Origin: Aegilops tauschii subsp. strangulata
Lineage: Eukaryota; Streptophyta; Magnoliopsida; Poales; Poaceae
Assembly: GCF_002575655.3 (NCBI RefSeq)
Contig: NC_053040.3
Location: forward strand, 152,459,148 to 152,523,147
Direction: 5' to 3'
DNA: 64,000 nt
In this document: positions 43,715 to 55,915 of the stretch, in pieces
How the letters are laid out: each line of letters starts with the position of its first letter
Numbering within the stretch: the stretch's first letter is position 1
Program-made: the position numbers and the translations under genes
Notes under the pieces: model-generated
What the model saw: the letters and a program-made list of their open reading frames with translations, nothing else
What the model was told of the DNA's origin: nothing
The model's database searches: none

Positions 43715-45518
43715 ATAAAAGGCAACCGAAGAAGATGAACGGAAGACGGGCGAAGAAAAGGCAAATCTTTTCGAAAATCATTTTAGAAGTGGGGGAGAGG
43801 AAAACGAGAGGCGAATGGTAAATAATGTAATGCAAGAGATGAGAGTTTATGATGGGTACTTGGTATGTCTTGACTTGGCGTAGATTTCCCCGGCAACGGC
43901 GCCAGAAATTCTTCCTGCTACTTCTTGAGCTTGCGTTGGATTTTCCCTTGAAGAGGAAAGGGTGATGCAGCAAAGTAGAGTAAGTATTTACCTTAGTTTG
44001 GGAACCAAGGTATCAATCCAGTAGGAGACAACGAACAAGTCACCGAATACATGCACAAACAATCAACAACTTGCACCCAACGCGATAAAGGGGTTGTCAA
44101 TCCCTTCATGGTTACTTGCAAAGGTGAGATCTAATAGAGATAGATCAACGGTAAAGTAAATATTTTTGGTATTTTTTGTTTATAGAACAGAAAGTAAAAG
44201 ATTGCAAAGGAAGTAAATCGGAAACTAAAATTGTAGATCGGAAACTTATATGATGGAAAATAGACCAGGGGGCCATAGGTTTCACTAGAGGCTTCTCTCA
44301 AGATAGTAAATATTCCGGTGGGTGAACAAATTACTGTCGAGCAATTGATAGGAAAGTGCAAAGTTATGACAATATCTAAGGCAATGATCATGAATATAGG
44401 CATCACCTCTGTGTCAAGTAGACCGAAATGATTCGTCATCTACTACTATTACTCCATACATCGACCGTTATCCATCATGCATCTAGAGTATTAAGTTCAT
44501 AAAGAATGGAGTGACGCATTAAGCAAGATGACATGATGTAGAGGAATTAACTCAAGCAATATGATGAAAACCCCATATTTTTATCCTCGATGGCAACAAT
44601 ACAATACGTGCCTTGCTGCCCCTACTATCACTAGGAAAGGACACCGCAAGATTGAACCCAAAGCTAAGCACTTCTCCCATTGCAAGAAAAACAATTCTAG
44701 TTGGCCAAACCAAATCGATAGTTCGAAGAGAATTATAAAGATATCAAATCATGCATATAAGAATTTAGAGAAGATTCAAATAATATTCATAGGTAAGCTG
44801 ATCATAAATCCACAATTCATCGGATCTCGGCAAACACACCGCAAAAGAGTATTACATCGAATAGATCTCCAAGAGCATCGAGGAGAACATGGTATTGAGA
44901 ATCAAAGAGAGCGAAGAAGCCATCTAGCTACTAGCTATGGACCAGTATGTCTGTGGTAAACTACTCACGCTTCATCGGAAGGGCATTGGTGTTGATGTAG
45001 AAGCCCTCTGTGATCGAATCCCCCTCTGGCAGGATGCCGGAAAAGGCCCCTAGATGGGATCTCACGGGTACAGAAGGTTGTGGCGGCGGAAAAGTATTTT
45101 CGTGGCTCTTTCTATTTGTTTGGGGATATATGGGAATATATAGGCAAAAGAAATAGGTCGGTGGAGTCACGAGGGGCCCACAAGGGTGGGGGCGCGCCCT
45201 ACCCCCCTGGGCGCGCTCTCCGTCCTTGTGGCCGCCTCGTGGCTCTTCTGACTTCATCTCCAAGTCTTCTGGATGTCTTCGGGTCCAAGAAAAATCATCG
45301 CGAAAGTTTTATACCATTTGGACTTCGTTTGGTATTCCTTTTCTGCGAAACACAAAAATAAGGAAAAAACAGGAACTGGCACTGGCACTGGGCTCTAGGT
45401 TAATAGGTTAGTCCCAAAAATAATATAAAATAGCATATTAATGCATATAAAACATCCAAAACAGATAATATAATAGCATGGAACAATAAAAAATTGTTGA
45501 TACGTTGGAGACGTATTA
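43715..45518 (-). mobile_element. Athila element 5' end, minus strand
   Basis: 5' LTR 43916-45518 (sense start TAATACGTCTCCAACGTATC with TG mutated to TA; end GTAGCA), tRNA-Asp primer site 43887-43904, then about 170 bp of leader up to 43715. There the element is cut by the inverted-duplication breakpoint. It is inserted in the protease region of C at 45519. Confidence 0.8.
43887..43904 (-). promoter_or_regulatory. Athila primer-binding site
   Basis: Complement of TGGCGCCGTTGCCGGGGA, the tRNA-Asp site, 11 bp from the LTR end. Confidence 0.75.
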
Positions 45519-45554
45519 GTAGCCCCTCAGGTTGGGGGTTATAAATTCACTAAA

Positions 45555-48500
45555 GTGCTCATGGACGGTGGCAGCAGTATCAATGCCCTGTATTATGATG
45601 CCTTCGCCGGATGAATTTAACTGATAAGGAGCTTAAGCCGTCTTCTAGAGTTTTTCACGGTGTAGTACATGGTAAGTCGGCATATTCAGTTGCGAAGATT
45701 GCTCTCGAAGTGGCTTTTGGCGATGACTATGAGTACAGAGCAGAGACGTTATGGTTTGAAGTGGTTAAGATCAAGAGCCCTTATCATGCCTTGTTCAGAC
45801 GGCCGGCTTATGCCAAGTTTTTATGGCGCGACCTTGTTATGTTTATTTACAGCTTAAAATGCCAGGGCATAAGGGCACTATTACAGTCCATGGTGATCGA
45901 AGAATCGCATTGGAATGTGAGAAAGGAGATGCTGCTTATGTTGAATTGGCTTGTTCAACAGAGCAGCTTAAATTTTATAAGGATAATGTTGACCCGGCGG
46001 ATATGACCCCTTTGAAGAAGCCCACCACCGAGCAAGACCCTTTGTTGAAGTTTAAGTCGGCTGATGATACTAAGCAGGTTGACTTTGTCCTGGCGACTCA
46101 TCTCAGTAGTTCACAATGGGGGCTAATATGGATCCTAAATAGGAAAGCGCGCTCATCGAGTTCATTCGTGAGAACCGGGACATCTTTGCATGGAAACCTC
46201 CTAACATGTCGGGTGTACCGAGAGAATTCGCTGAGCACACTCTTAATGTGGATCCTAAATTTAAGCCGGTCAAGTAGTTTCTTCGTTGTTTCAATGAAGA
46301 ACAACATAAGGCCATTAGAGAAGAGGTGGCCCGGCTCGTGGCAGCCGGGTTTATCGTGGTGGTCTTTCATCCGGAGTGGTTGGTTAACCCAGTGCTGGTG
46401 CTTAAGAAGAATGGCACTTGGCGTATGTGTGTTTACTACACAGATCTTAACAAAGCTTGTCCAGCTGATCCGTTTGCTCTCCCTCAGATTGACCAGATTA
46501 TTGATGCCACGGCGGGTTGTGAGAGTTTATGTTTCCTGGATGCTTATTTTGGTTATCATCATATCAAGACGGCAGTTGAAGACCAAGAGAAGACGTCTTT
46601 TATCACCCCTTTTGGAGCCTTCTGCTATGTCTCTATGCCTTGTTGGCTTAAGAGTGCCCAGGCGACTTATCAACGTTGTGTTCAGAATTGCTTTCACAGT
46701 CAAATTGGGCGTAATGTGCATGCTTATGTGGATGATATTGTGGTTAAATCCAGGAAAAAGGAGATGCTCTTGGATGATCTAAGGTAGACTTTTGGTCTAT
46801 AAGATGATGCTTAACCCGGCCAAGTGTGTTTTTGGTGTACCTTCAGGCAAGCTCTTGGGGTTTCTGGTCTCAGAGAGAGGTATTGAAGCTAACCCGGAGA
46901 AGATTAAGGCTATTACTTCATTAGCTAAGCCGGCGTGTGTCAATGACGTCCAGCGCCTGGCAGGTCATATCGCGGCTCTAAGCCAGTTCATAAGCCACCT
47001 GGGAGAGAAGGCCATTCCCTTATAATAGATGATGAATAAAACAGATCATTGTGTGGAGTGACGCTGCTGATAAGGCATTTGAGGCGCTCAAAAATCAGTT
47101 AGCTGAGCTGCCCGTCCTTGCGGCTCCCATTGAGAAGGAACCCTTGCTCATGTATGTGGCGGCTAATAGTAAGGCTGTCAGTGTGGCAATTGTGGTGGAT
47201 CGCAAAGAGACAGGTAAGGAGTACCTAGTCCAGAGGCCGGCTTATTATGTCAGTGAGGTGTTGATTGAGTCCAAGTAATGATATCCACATTGGCAGAAAT
47301 TGGTATATGGAGTGTTCATGGCAAGTCGCAAGTTGAAGCACTATTTTCTTGGTCATCCTATTACTGTGGTCAGCCCTGCTCGCTTGGGAGACATTATTCA
47401 AAATAGGGAGGCCACAGGCCGGGTTGCTAAGTGGGTAATAGAACTCGGACCTCATGGTCTGAAATATGTGCCAAGGAAAGCTATCAAATTTCAGGCTCTG
47501 GTGGATTTCATCAATGACTGGACGGAGTTGCAGACGCCTGAGGAAAGACCTGATAACACATATTGCATGATTCACTTTGATGGGTCCAGGCAGCTAGAAG
47601 GCTCGGGGGCTGGGGTTATATTGACTTCCCCCACGAGGTGATAAGTTTTGTTATGTTTTGAGGTTAATGTTTCCTTGTACTAACAATGCAGCCGAATATG
47701 AGGCTATTCCATGGCCTTTGGATGGCCAAAGAGATGAATTTGAGCCAGGTCAGGTGTTTTGGGGACTCAGACCTTGTGGCTCAGCAAGTATCAGGTACAT
47801 GGGATTCCAAAGACCCGCTCATGGCGGCTTATCACCGGGCGGTTGATAATACTACTGGTCACTTCAAGGGTTATCAAGTGGAGCACCTTGATCGAAGGAA
47901 AAATGATGCGGCCGATGCCTTGAGCCGGCTTGGGTATCAACATAAGCCGGTACCTCCTAATGTGTTTCTTGATGTCTTTCATAATCCTTCAGTCAGGTTA
48001 CAATCAGAAGAGGACCTTGCTATTCCTGACCCGAAGGCGTAGTTGGTGGCGGCTCTCCATGCTATTCCTAATTGGACACTTCCCTACTTGGCTTATATTA
48101 CCCGGGGCGAGTTACCTGAGGATGAAACTTTGGAAAGGCAAGTCACCAGGAGGTCTAAATCTATGACTATTGTTAATGGTGAGTTACACCGATGCAGTGT
48201 GACAGGTGTGTTCCAACGTTGTGTTTCTCTTGAACAGGGCCATGAGATTTTAAGAGAGATCCATGAAGGTCATTGTGGTCATCATGTCGGCACTAAGTCT
48301 TTAGTGGACAAAGCTTTTCGTCATGGGTTTTATTGGTTGACGGCTCACGCTGATGCAGAGGATATCGTCTGTAAGTGTGATGGATGTCAGAAATTTTCTC
48401 GACGGGCTCATGTGCCTGCTCAAGAGTTGAGGATGATTCCAATTACTTGGATGTTTGCAGTCTGGAGGCTTGATATGGTTGGACCTTTCAAGAGGTCTAA

Positions 48501-49332
48501 GGATAAGAAAACCCACCTCCTGGTGGCGGTTGACAAATTTACCAAGTGGGTTGAAGCAGAGCCGGTCAACAAGTGTGATGCGGCAACTGTAGTCCAGTTT
48601 GTTAAAAACTGATCTTCCATTTTGGTTACCCTAATAGTATCATCACTGATAATGGCACTAATTTGTCTAAGGGTGCTATGAAGGAGTTCTGTCAACGAGA
48701 GCATATTCGTCTTGATGTTTCTTCTGTGGCTCATCCACAGTCTAATGGTCAAGCTGAGAGGGGTAACCAAGAAATTTTGAGGGGAGTCAAGCCCCGGCTT
48801 ATGGTTCCTTTGAAGCAAACGCCGGGTTGCTGGGTTGAGGAGTTACCTTTAGTACTCTGGAGTATCAATACCAACCCTAATAGTTCAACAAGCTATACAC
48901 CTCTCTTCATGGTCTATGGTGTAGAGGCGGTTCTTCCAAGTGATATCCGTCATCACCCACCCCGCATGGCGGCTTATGTTGAAGCTGATAATGGGATAGC
49001 ACGTCAAAACACACTCGATGCTTTGGATGAGGGACGTGACCTTGCGGCGGCTCATTCAGCGATATATCAACAAGACTTGCGTAGCCATCATAGCCGTAGA
49101 GTTAAAACTCGAGCGTTTCAAGATGGTGACTTGGTACTCTAGCTAATTCAAGATCAGACTGATATGCATAAGTTATCACCTCCTTGGGAAGGGCCCTTTG
49201 TGGTCAGCAAAAACCTGAATAACGGGTCTTATTACCTCATTGATATACGCGAACACAAGGTTTCACGCAAGTCAGAAGAGAAGACCCGCCGACCATGGAA
49301 TATTGCTCATCTTCGGCCTTATTATACCTGAG
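45555..49332 (+). pseudogene. pol: pol (protease, RT, two RNases H, integrase) of element C
   Basis: Protease KVLMDGGSSINALYY at 45555, then YHALFRRPAYAKF. RT from 46326 (AAGFIVVVFHPEWLVNPVLV, AYVDDIVVKS near 46726, active site intact). RNase H ends by about 47530; second RNase H from 47569 (MIHFDGSRQLEGSGAGVILT, CFGDSDLVAQQVSG, DAADALSRLG). Integrase from 48043, with zinc finger H-H-C-C about 48258-48385, catalytic DMVGPF near 48472, TDNGT near 48648 and SNGQAERGNQE near 48740; ends HLRPYYT at 49332. It is split by more than eight stops or frameshifts, for example at 45600, 46140, 46785, 47023, 47276, 47640, 48610 and 49141. Confidence 0.87.
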
Positions 49333-50419
49333 CCAATGGCTCTCGTCTTTGTGCATAAATTTGTCAGTGTATATATATTTTATGATAAATATAATAAAGT
49401 CAACATCCCTGGAAAAAAATCAGGGCCTGTGTCGTTTCATTTCTGTGTATCTGAGTCTTTATTATTTGGTCATAAGGTCACTTGGGGGCTTCCAACCCAC
49501 CGGGTTTAGCTTTCATACCCTCTTGATCAGGCGTGGACGCCAAATTATGAGTTATCCTGCCTGTTTGCAACTTGCTAATCCACCAGGTGACCCATCGAAC
49601 TCTTAATAGTCAATCTTTTTCAGACCCTAAACTCGTTAAGGTTAAAACGACAACTTGTGTCACGTGAGAGTCGGCTCATGGTGAGCTAGGATTAACTCAA
49701 CGGCTGTGCGACCTTGAAAGCACATGGCCCTGTGAGCCAACTTGTTTGGTCGTGCTTTGATAAGCCGGCCAGGCAATTATTTGAGATTTTTTGAATTCTT
49801 TCTCTTGAGTCCTTTGGATTTGTTTTTCCTAAAGATTTTTTTGTTAAGTGAATTTTGACAATCCGGGTCATAAAACTCCAATTGTATGACTCATGTTTGA
49901 GTATTTTGGGTTTGGTAACCCGCCCTGGCTATGGACTTTAAGTCGCCGGTATGCTTTGGTTTGCACAACTGAGGTCGTGCGATTGCAAGTCTTTGGGTTG
50001 TCACCCGCACTGGATATTGATGTTTAAGCCGTCAGTATGATCCAAATCTACAGGTATGTTTTCAATTGTTATATGAATATCCGAGGTTTGGTAACCGGCC
50101 CTAATTTTTTACTTTAAGTCGTCAATATATTTTAACTTGAATGGCCTTGATTATAGTGTCAATAATCATATTAGGCTATATATGTTTGGGTTGTCACCCG
50201 CCCTGGTTTTTGACCTTAAGTCACCAGGACATATGTTTAACCTTTTTGGCAGGACATGCAAAGCTTTACACACAAATAAGAGTACTACTATGGCTCGTAT
50301 GAATGATCATATCAAGCCTATCATAAAGATTAAAACTGGTGGCTCAAAAGTGAAGATCAACATGCACGAAGGCATGACACGGCGGGTCATTGTTTTAAAT
50401 TAATCTATTACAAGGCTTT
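49333..50419 (+). other. Element C 3' non-coding region with degenerate tandem repeats
   Basis: At 49905-50240 there are four degenerate units of about 80-105 bp beginning near 49913, 49994, 50083 and 50187. Each has a GGTT..AACC or GGGT..ACCC mini-hairpin, CCGCCCTGG-like text and TTTAAGTCGCC. 49600-49700 repeats the ACCCTAAACTCG..GGTTAAAAC phrase of A and B. No gene seen. Confidence 0.6.
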
Positions 50420-53400
50420 CATAAGCCCACAAGTTTGGAGCAAAGTGTTTTCTGAAGCTGCATTCATACAACCTGGCCTGCAAGCCGCCTGGACCGTCAT
50501 AACTATGAATCTTGGCGAGTTGACGACTCCGGGTCATCCTGTGCTGACTCTTCTTCTTTGGCCATCTGAAGGTCAGGTGACATCCAGTCGATGTCGGTTA
50601 AGGCCTCAAATATGGCTTCATCATTTATAATTGGAGCAGAGTCAAGGTCAGGGGCAAAGAGGTGCTTATGCCTGGCGGGAACAAAATTCATCACTTCATG
50701 GGTGGGCGGCTTAATTTTGTTGTTTTGATCATCATAAGTCGGCGTGTAGTGCTTCAGATTCAGTTCTTCAATAAGGTTGCACGCCATGGGCCGCATCTCC
50801 CTGATGCACTTGTTAAAATCTTGTTCTTCAAAAGTTGACCCATCATCTTTAAATTCGGGGCATCCGGTGCCTATCTCTTCCTGGTCAAGTTCTGCTTGCC
50901 ATGCTTTGGCTCAACCCAGAGCGACAATGGCTCCAGCTCGGGCGGCTGACAATCGGCATTCTTCGATTTGAGCCGACGCTATTGAGAACTACTCTAGCAC
51001 GGTCTTGCGAAGTGTTGGAGGCTTTTTTCCCACCTGACAGGGCAACGAGGCCGCGCAGAGTTCCAGTGTATAGCTGCTCGGTCAATGAGTACACTGCCTC
51101 TAATTTCAGCAGCATACTTTCACCAAGGCTGGCTCTTTTGGAGCTTGTTCAGTTGAGACATAAGAGTCGCCAGGCGGGTTAAAAACATTGCATGTTATAA
51201 GTCGCCAGGCGAGTCAAATAAATATTGAAACTAATGATGAGTTGGGTATGAATCTTACCAAAGATGGCAGATGTCATTTGAATAATGTGTTGCTTTAAGC
51301 TGGCTAACTCTTCAGTCACCGGCTTAAGCGCAACTTCATCATCTTCGGCTCTCTGCTGCAGGGCAGCCTTATCGGCCTCCCAGGTGGTTCTTTTGGTGTC
51401 AAAACTCACCTTGGCCTTCTCAAAATCTTCTGATGAAGTCTTTAGCCGTGACTCGGCCTTGGGAATTTCAGCCTGTTGAAGTTCAATGTTTTCTTCAAGT
51501 CACTTAGCTGTGACTCTTTCATGATCAACTCTTCTTGAAGTATAGTGCTAAAGAAATGGTTATTACACAATGAGCAACATCAATGTCATACGGATATTTA
51601 AGTCCCGGAGCACATTGCAAGCAATATACTCGGCACTTGGGGGCTAATGTAGGTTATTTTCAATTCTTATGAAGACCCGGCTTATCATTGCCGGATTGGG
51701 CCAGCCCTTGGGGGCTACATGTTTGATTTTGCTAAAGCTTATTGGTGACCTGGCTTATTTTGTTAGATTAAGCCGACCCTTGGAGGCTACGTGTTTGACT
51801 TTACTAAAGGCTATTGAAGACTTGGTTCATCCTTGTTAGGATAAACCGGCCCTTGGGGGCTACATGAGTATATGCATATAAACAGGAGGAGAGGGGTCTC
51901 ATTTGTACCTCATATTTCTGCCTCATCAGATTGAACAGGCCATCCTCCATGTCACAACTTGTGTGCAAGCGGCTTAGGTAACCTGCGTGTAGCTCGCCTG
52001 CGCTAAAATCTACATAGTTCTGCAGATCCAATTTTAGCTTTCTCTTGTTTGAGGCTGGGGGTTCTTCTTTGGCATTATGTTTGGCCAAGAAGGTGGGGTT
52101 TCATGGCTCTGTATAGCCTGTGCCAGTAATAAGGACATCTTTAATAGTCTTCTCGGGACTTTCTTTAGTTAACTTGGCAGGGCTTGGTGGCTTGGAGCTC
52201 GGCGGGTCATGACTGGCAGTCGGGTTGATTTCAGCATGAATTGGTTCGAGAGCCGTCGGGTAAATTTGTGGTGGCGGGTTATGGGCAGGGCTTTAAGGAT
52301 TTGAACCTAAGCTTTAGGGGCCTCAGTTGTCTACGTTTGTGGTTCAACAACCCTGGGATCCTTTGAAGGCCCGCACACTTTTTTTTTGCCCGCCTTGGCT
52401 ACGCCCCTACAGCAAGGATACAAGAGGTCATGAATATGTATTGTTACAAATTATTTACAAACAAGGTGATATACTTACCCGTGGGCAACCTTGAAGGCAG
52501 GCATTTCAGTTCCTGTAGATTCGTCGGATGATGGAGAGGTTCCCTTATAGTTTGAATCGAAAAGATTAAGAGCTTGACGAAAGAGACCAGCCTTCGTAAG
52601 AGAAATTGTTGCGTTATGAGGCACCTCATTTCGACGCTTGCGAGGAACAGGAGTATTGGGTAAGCCGGAGTTGAGGTCTTGAGAACCGTCACTCCGGGTC
52701 ATATGTCTGGAGTCATGTTGCTACTTCTTCAAAAGAAAACTGGGGTCCAAATGAGCAAGATGATGAGAAGGTCTTACTTTTCGGATGACCCGCCAGGCTT
52801 TCTTTCTCGGCAAAGGATTTGAGTCGGAGGAGACAGGGATTACCTCTGTTGCATTTGCTTGGCTTGTCTCCGCGTCATCTTGTGAAGAGTCAGCATCAAT
52901 AAGTTGCATAAAAAGATGACCACGGGAATCGGGTTCTACCTCTGAGTCATCCAGCTTGAGAAGGTCTTCTACTGTTTGTTTTTTACGGCGACCCGGAGCA
53001 TGGGTCTTGGCCTTAGGTTTCTTGACTGGGATGGCGGCTTGCGGCTTTCTGGTCCAGAAAGCAGAGTCAGCCTGCATAAGTACAAAGGAGGTTAAAACAG
53101 GGCAAAAGGCAGAGTTAACCACCATTGAACTTGATAAAGGGAAACACTTACTGGTGGAGCCGGGTTTTATAAAAGGGTGGTAGACGAACTTTGTTGCAGT
53201 TCTCCTAAGACTCGCCAAGCAGAGTTCTTATGGTTTTGAAGACTTCTTCACCGGTAAAGTTGTTTTCAGTGTACCGCTGAGGGTCAGTTGGCTCGCCTGA
53301 GTACTCGCACATTAAGTCGAGACGGCGGCTTAAGGGGGGTATCTTCCAAGAGACCCAGCACCGGGTCAATTCAACTCCAATTAACCCATTAGCTAATAAA

Positions 53401-54023
53401 GCATTAGCCCTAGAGAGGAATGGAAAAGCCTCTGCATGCTTGTCTGGGATACTTTTGCTGGGCGGGTCAAAATCTTATGGAAGTCGCTCAGCTCTAAACC
53501 CGGGCAGAGGATTTTCTGTTGCTGGAGTAGTATTTTTCCAATAGAACCACGTGGTCACCCATCCCTTGGGGTGACTTGGTAAGACTGTGGAGGGAAACCT
53601 GTTGTCTCTTCGTCTCTGAATAGAGATTCCACCTAGCTCTTTACTTGGGCCATTTTGACACTCAGTTTGATAGTTTATATAAAAGAATTCCTTGAACAAA
53701 GGAACGGTGGGTGCTGTTTGCAAATAAACTTCACAGAAGATTTGAAAATGGCAGATGTTGGATATTGAGTTTGGACCTATATCTTAAGGGTGTAAATTGA
53801 AGTAGTGGAGGAGGTCCCGAAAGAATTTAGACCCGGGTGGGGTAAATCCTCTGAGTATGTGATCAGCAAAGACCACAATTTTATCTTCGACAGGAGTAGG
53901 GATTACTTCCCCATTGCTAACTCGCCATCCGATCTCCTGTTGACTCGCCAATAGGCCTTGGCATATGAAATCATCAAGGATCTCCTTGGTAACCAAGGAA
54001 CATTCCCAATTGACGATAGTCAT
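50420..54023 (-). pseudogene. Antisense spliced gene of element C (PF04195-like, decayed)
   Basis: ATG 54023 starts MTIVNWECSL. The domain shows HILRGFTPPGSKFFRDLLHY and FFYINYQTECQNGPSKELGG, then SHPKGWVTTWFYWKNTTP, the plant PF04195 domain. After a GT-AG intron (about 53157-53073) comes a Lys-rich and acidic part (PRKKAWRVIRKVRPSH); a second intron starts about 52483 (GTAAGTAT). Then NKRKLKLDLQNYVDF and RQKYE|GT at about 51911, an intron holding the hairpin repeats, a coiled coil (51540-51209), and KLEAVYSLTEQLYTG to the end near 50420. In-frame stops at 53784 and 53475 and other lesions show it is dead. Its function in living relatives is unknown. Confidence 0.68.
51640..51870 (+). repeat. 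Hairpin + CTTGGGGGCTA repeats in element C
   Basis: CTTGGGGGCTA or a one-base variant at about 51642, 51706, 51778 and 51849. The last three follow stem-loops (CCGGC/GCCGG; GGCTTA/TAAGCC; GGTT/AACC in GGTTCAT...ATAAACC). The stem sequences differ from those in A and B but still pair. Confidence 0.65.
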
Positions 54024-54900
54024 TTTTTGACAGTTGAAAAGTTACGGCCTGGAAATATAACGTGGCGAGTTAATGCTACGGTGACAAGTTGATTAATGGT
54101 GGAAATATTAGTTCAATGACTACAAATTAATAATAGGTATGCGGTGGATCATGGCTACGAGTAAATCACAAGCCGCTCATATGATGAAAGGCGGGTTAGC
54201 TTCAACTAACAGATACCTTAACTATGGAGTATGATTATCAGGTTATGAGCAGCATATTGATAGGTCAAATTGCAGAAGCATGTTCGAAACTCCTGGCGGG
54301 TTACACATTACAGATAAGCCAGATAAGGCTGGCGGGTTATGAAGTTATTATCTAAGCTGCCCGAATAACATTGGCAGGGCAATTATATACAGATCTGAGA
54401 TTGATGAAATTTTACTAAGTATCAGACAAACAAGTTTCGCAATTTATGCCTATAATTTTGGATCTACTTCAGTTGTGAAAATGAAGAATAATTGCTAAAC
54501 CTAAGATACATCAGCGAACAAGTAGTCGGTGGTGCATGGATTCTTAAGAGGGAAAGATCGGTGCTGGATACAAAATAAGAACTAAGACAAGCACCGTTTC
54601 AGTTTTCCCCAGTTTGTGGATGGAACTATGTTTTCTAAGCGAAGTTGGATGAGCTTGGCTAAACGTCGAAGAATTAGGGCATTATAATGTGGATCTGAGT
54701 TGAAGAAGGAGCATTACCTAAGGATTTGACTGAAGAATGGGGGGCACCGCGATCTCTGGTCATAATCAGGTTGATGCAGCGACCTAGATGGAGCTGCTGG
54801 TGAAGGTGGACTGGGGTGGCAGAGCTCCGGCAGCGGCGGTTGACGTGAGGAAGAAGAAGAGAGAAGGGCGGGGTAAAGTGAAAAGAGGGGACCCCCATCC
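54024..54900 (-). other. 5' leader region of the element C antisense gene
   Basis: Between the TATA box and ATG 54023. AT-rich and non-coding, probably containing a leader intron; a GC-rich patch 54770-54890 would be just downstream of transcription start. No domain seen. Confidence 0.45.
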
Positions 54901-54909
54901 CTATTTATA
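54901..54909 (-). promoter_or_regulatory. TATA box of the element C antisense gene
   Basis: Complement of CTATTTATA, reading TATAAATAG on the minus strand; identical core to element B. Confidence 0.65.
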
Positions 54910-55149
54910 AGGAAACAATAAAATGGCATGCGCGGAAATCGAGGAGGCCACATCATTATCTCAACAGTGTAGACGCCTTGATTCTCGGATGGCCAGTTAA
55001 TGCAAAAGTTCCATTGTGATGTCACGGTTTTTTTATGAATTTACTTTGTGTGACGTCATGGCGGGTTACAATGTTTTATTCAAGGTTAAGCTTTGGAAAG
55101 ATGACTCGCCGACTCAAGCAGTGAAGATTGACATGAACAAGTTCAAATC

Positions 55150-55163
55150 AATCTGGGGCCTAA
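55150..55163 (+). promoter_or_regulatory. Polypurine tract of element C
   Basis: ATCTGGGGCCTAA directly before TGTTGGGG. Confidence 0.65.
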
Positions 55164-55694
55164 TGTTGGGGATATAACCCCGAGGTGTGACCCGCCCAGG
55201 AGGGGTCGGGTTACACCATTGGCGACTCAATGTGAAGAAGGCCTAGATAGGTCCAAGAAGATGAAACATGAAGACGTCGGCTTAGGAGGTGGGCCTGAGA
55301 GTGGCCCAAGACTCGAAGGTGTGAGCCGCCCGATGGTGACTTGCCTGGTAAGGCAAGGCGACTTAGAAACCAAGCTAGTCACGTTGTGTGATCCGGCTCG
55401 GACTCTTGTAAGCCGAGGGGCCTCGACCTATGTATATAAAGGTGAGACCTGGCGGTGGGTTAACTCAAGAAACAACTGATCGATAGCTAGGTCAAGCGTA
55501 ATCGCTCCCTTGTAATCGAGACTCAACCAATACAACTAGAAGCAGGACATATGCTTTATCTCGTTGTGAGGGGCCGAACCTGGGTAAACCTTTGTGTCCT
55601 TTGTCCCGCTCAACCCCTTCGAGCTAACCTACGATATGATGGCTCCACACCTAGGTCCTTTCACAAGGGCATGTGCCGTGTTAAATCCACGATA
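55164..55694 (+). repeat. 3' LTR of element C, right arm (531 bp)
   Basis: TGTTGGGGATATAACC...CACGATA with a TATATAAAGG box near 55432. Followed by GTACC, the candidate TSD. Confidence 0.85.
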
Positions 55695-55915
55695 GTACCT
55701 ATACAATTTACCATTGCATTCGGGGTGTTGGGGACACAAGAGACTTTTAATTATTTGGTTGCATGGTTGTTTGAGAGAGACCATCTTCATCCTACACCTC
55801 CCACGGATTGATAAACTTAGGTCATCGGCTTGATGGAAAATTGCTACTGTCCTACCAAACTCTGCGCTTGGAGGCCCAACACGAGTCTACAAGAACATGT
55901 TTTTAGTAGACATCA
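55695..55915 (+). repeat. 221-bp Athila LTR end fragment, right arm
   Basis: Ends AGTAGACATCA. Same length and joints as 42711-42931. Element C lies inside this Athila LTR, which itself lies inside D gag. Confidence 0.75.

Larger units (their letters stand above)
45519..55694 (+). mobile_element. Element C: Tat-type LTR retrotransposon, 5' truncated
   Basis: Protease to integrase 45555-49332, a 5.8-kb 3' region with an antisense gene, polypurine tract and 3' LTR 55164-55694. Gag and 5' LTR are missing because the Athila insertion and the duplication breakpoint replaced them. LTR ends and 3' region relate it to A and B. Confidence 0.85.

Noticed and set aside
42932..55694. The two C LTRs as 5' and 3' LTRs of one element
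   Set aside because: They are inverted to each other and each has the polypurine-tract side facing inward; both are 3' LTR copies made by the inverted duplication.
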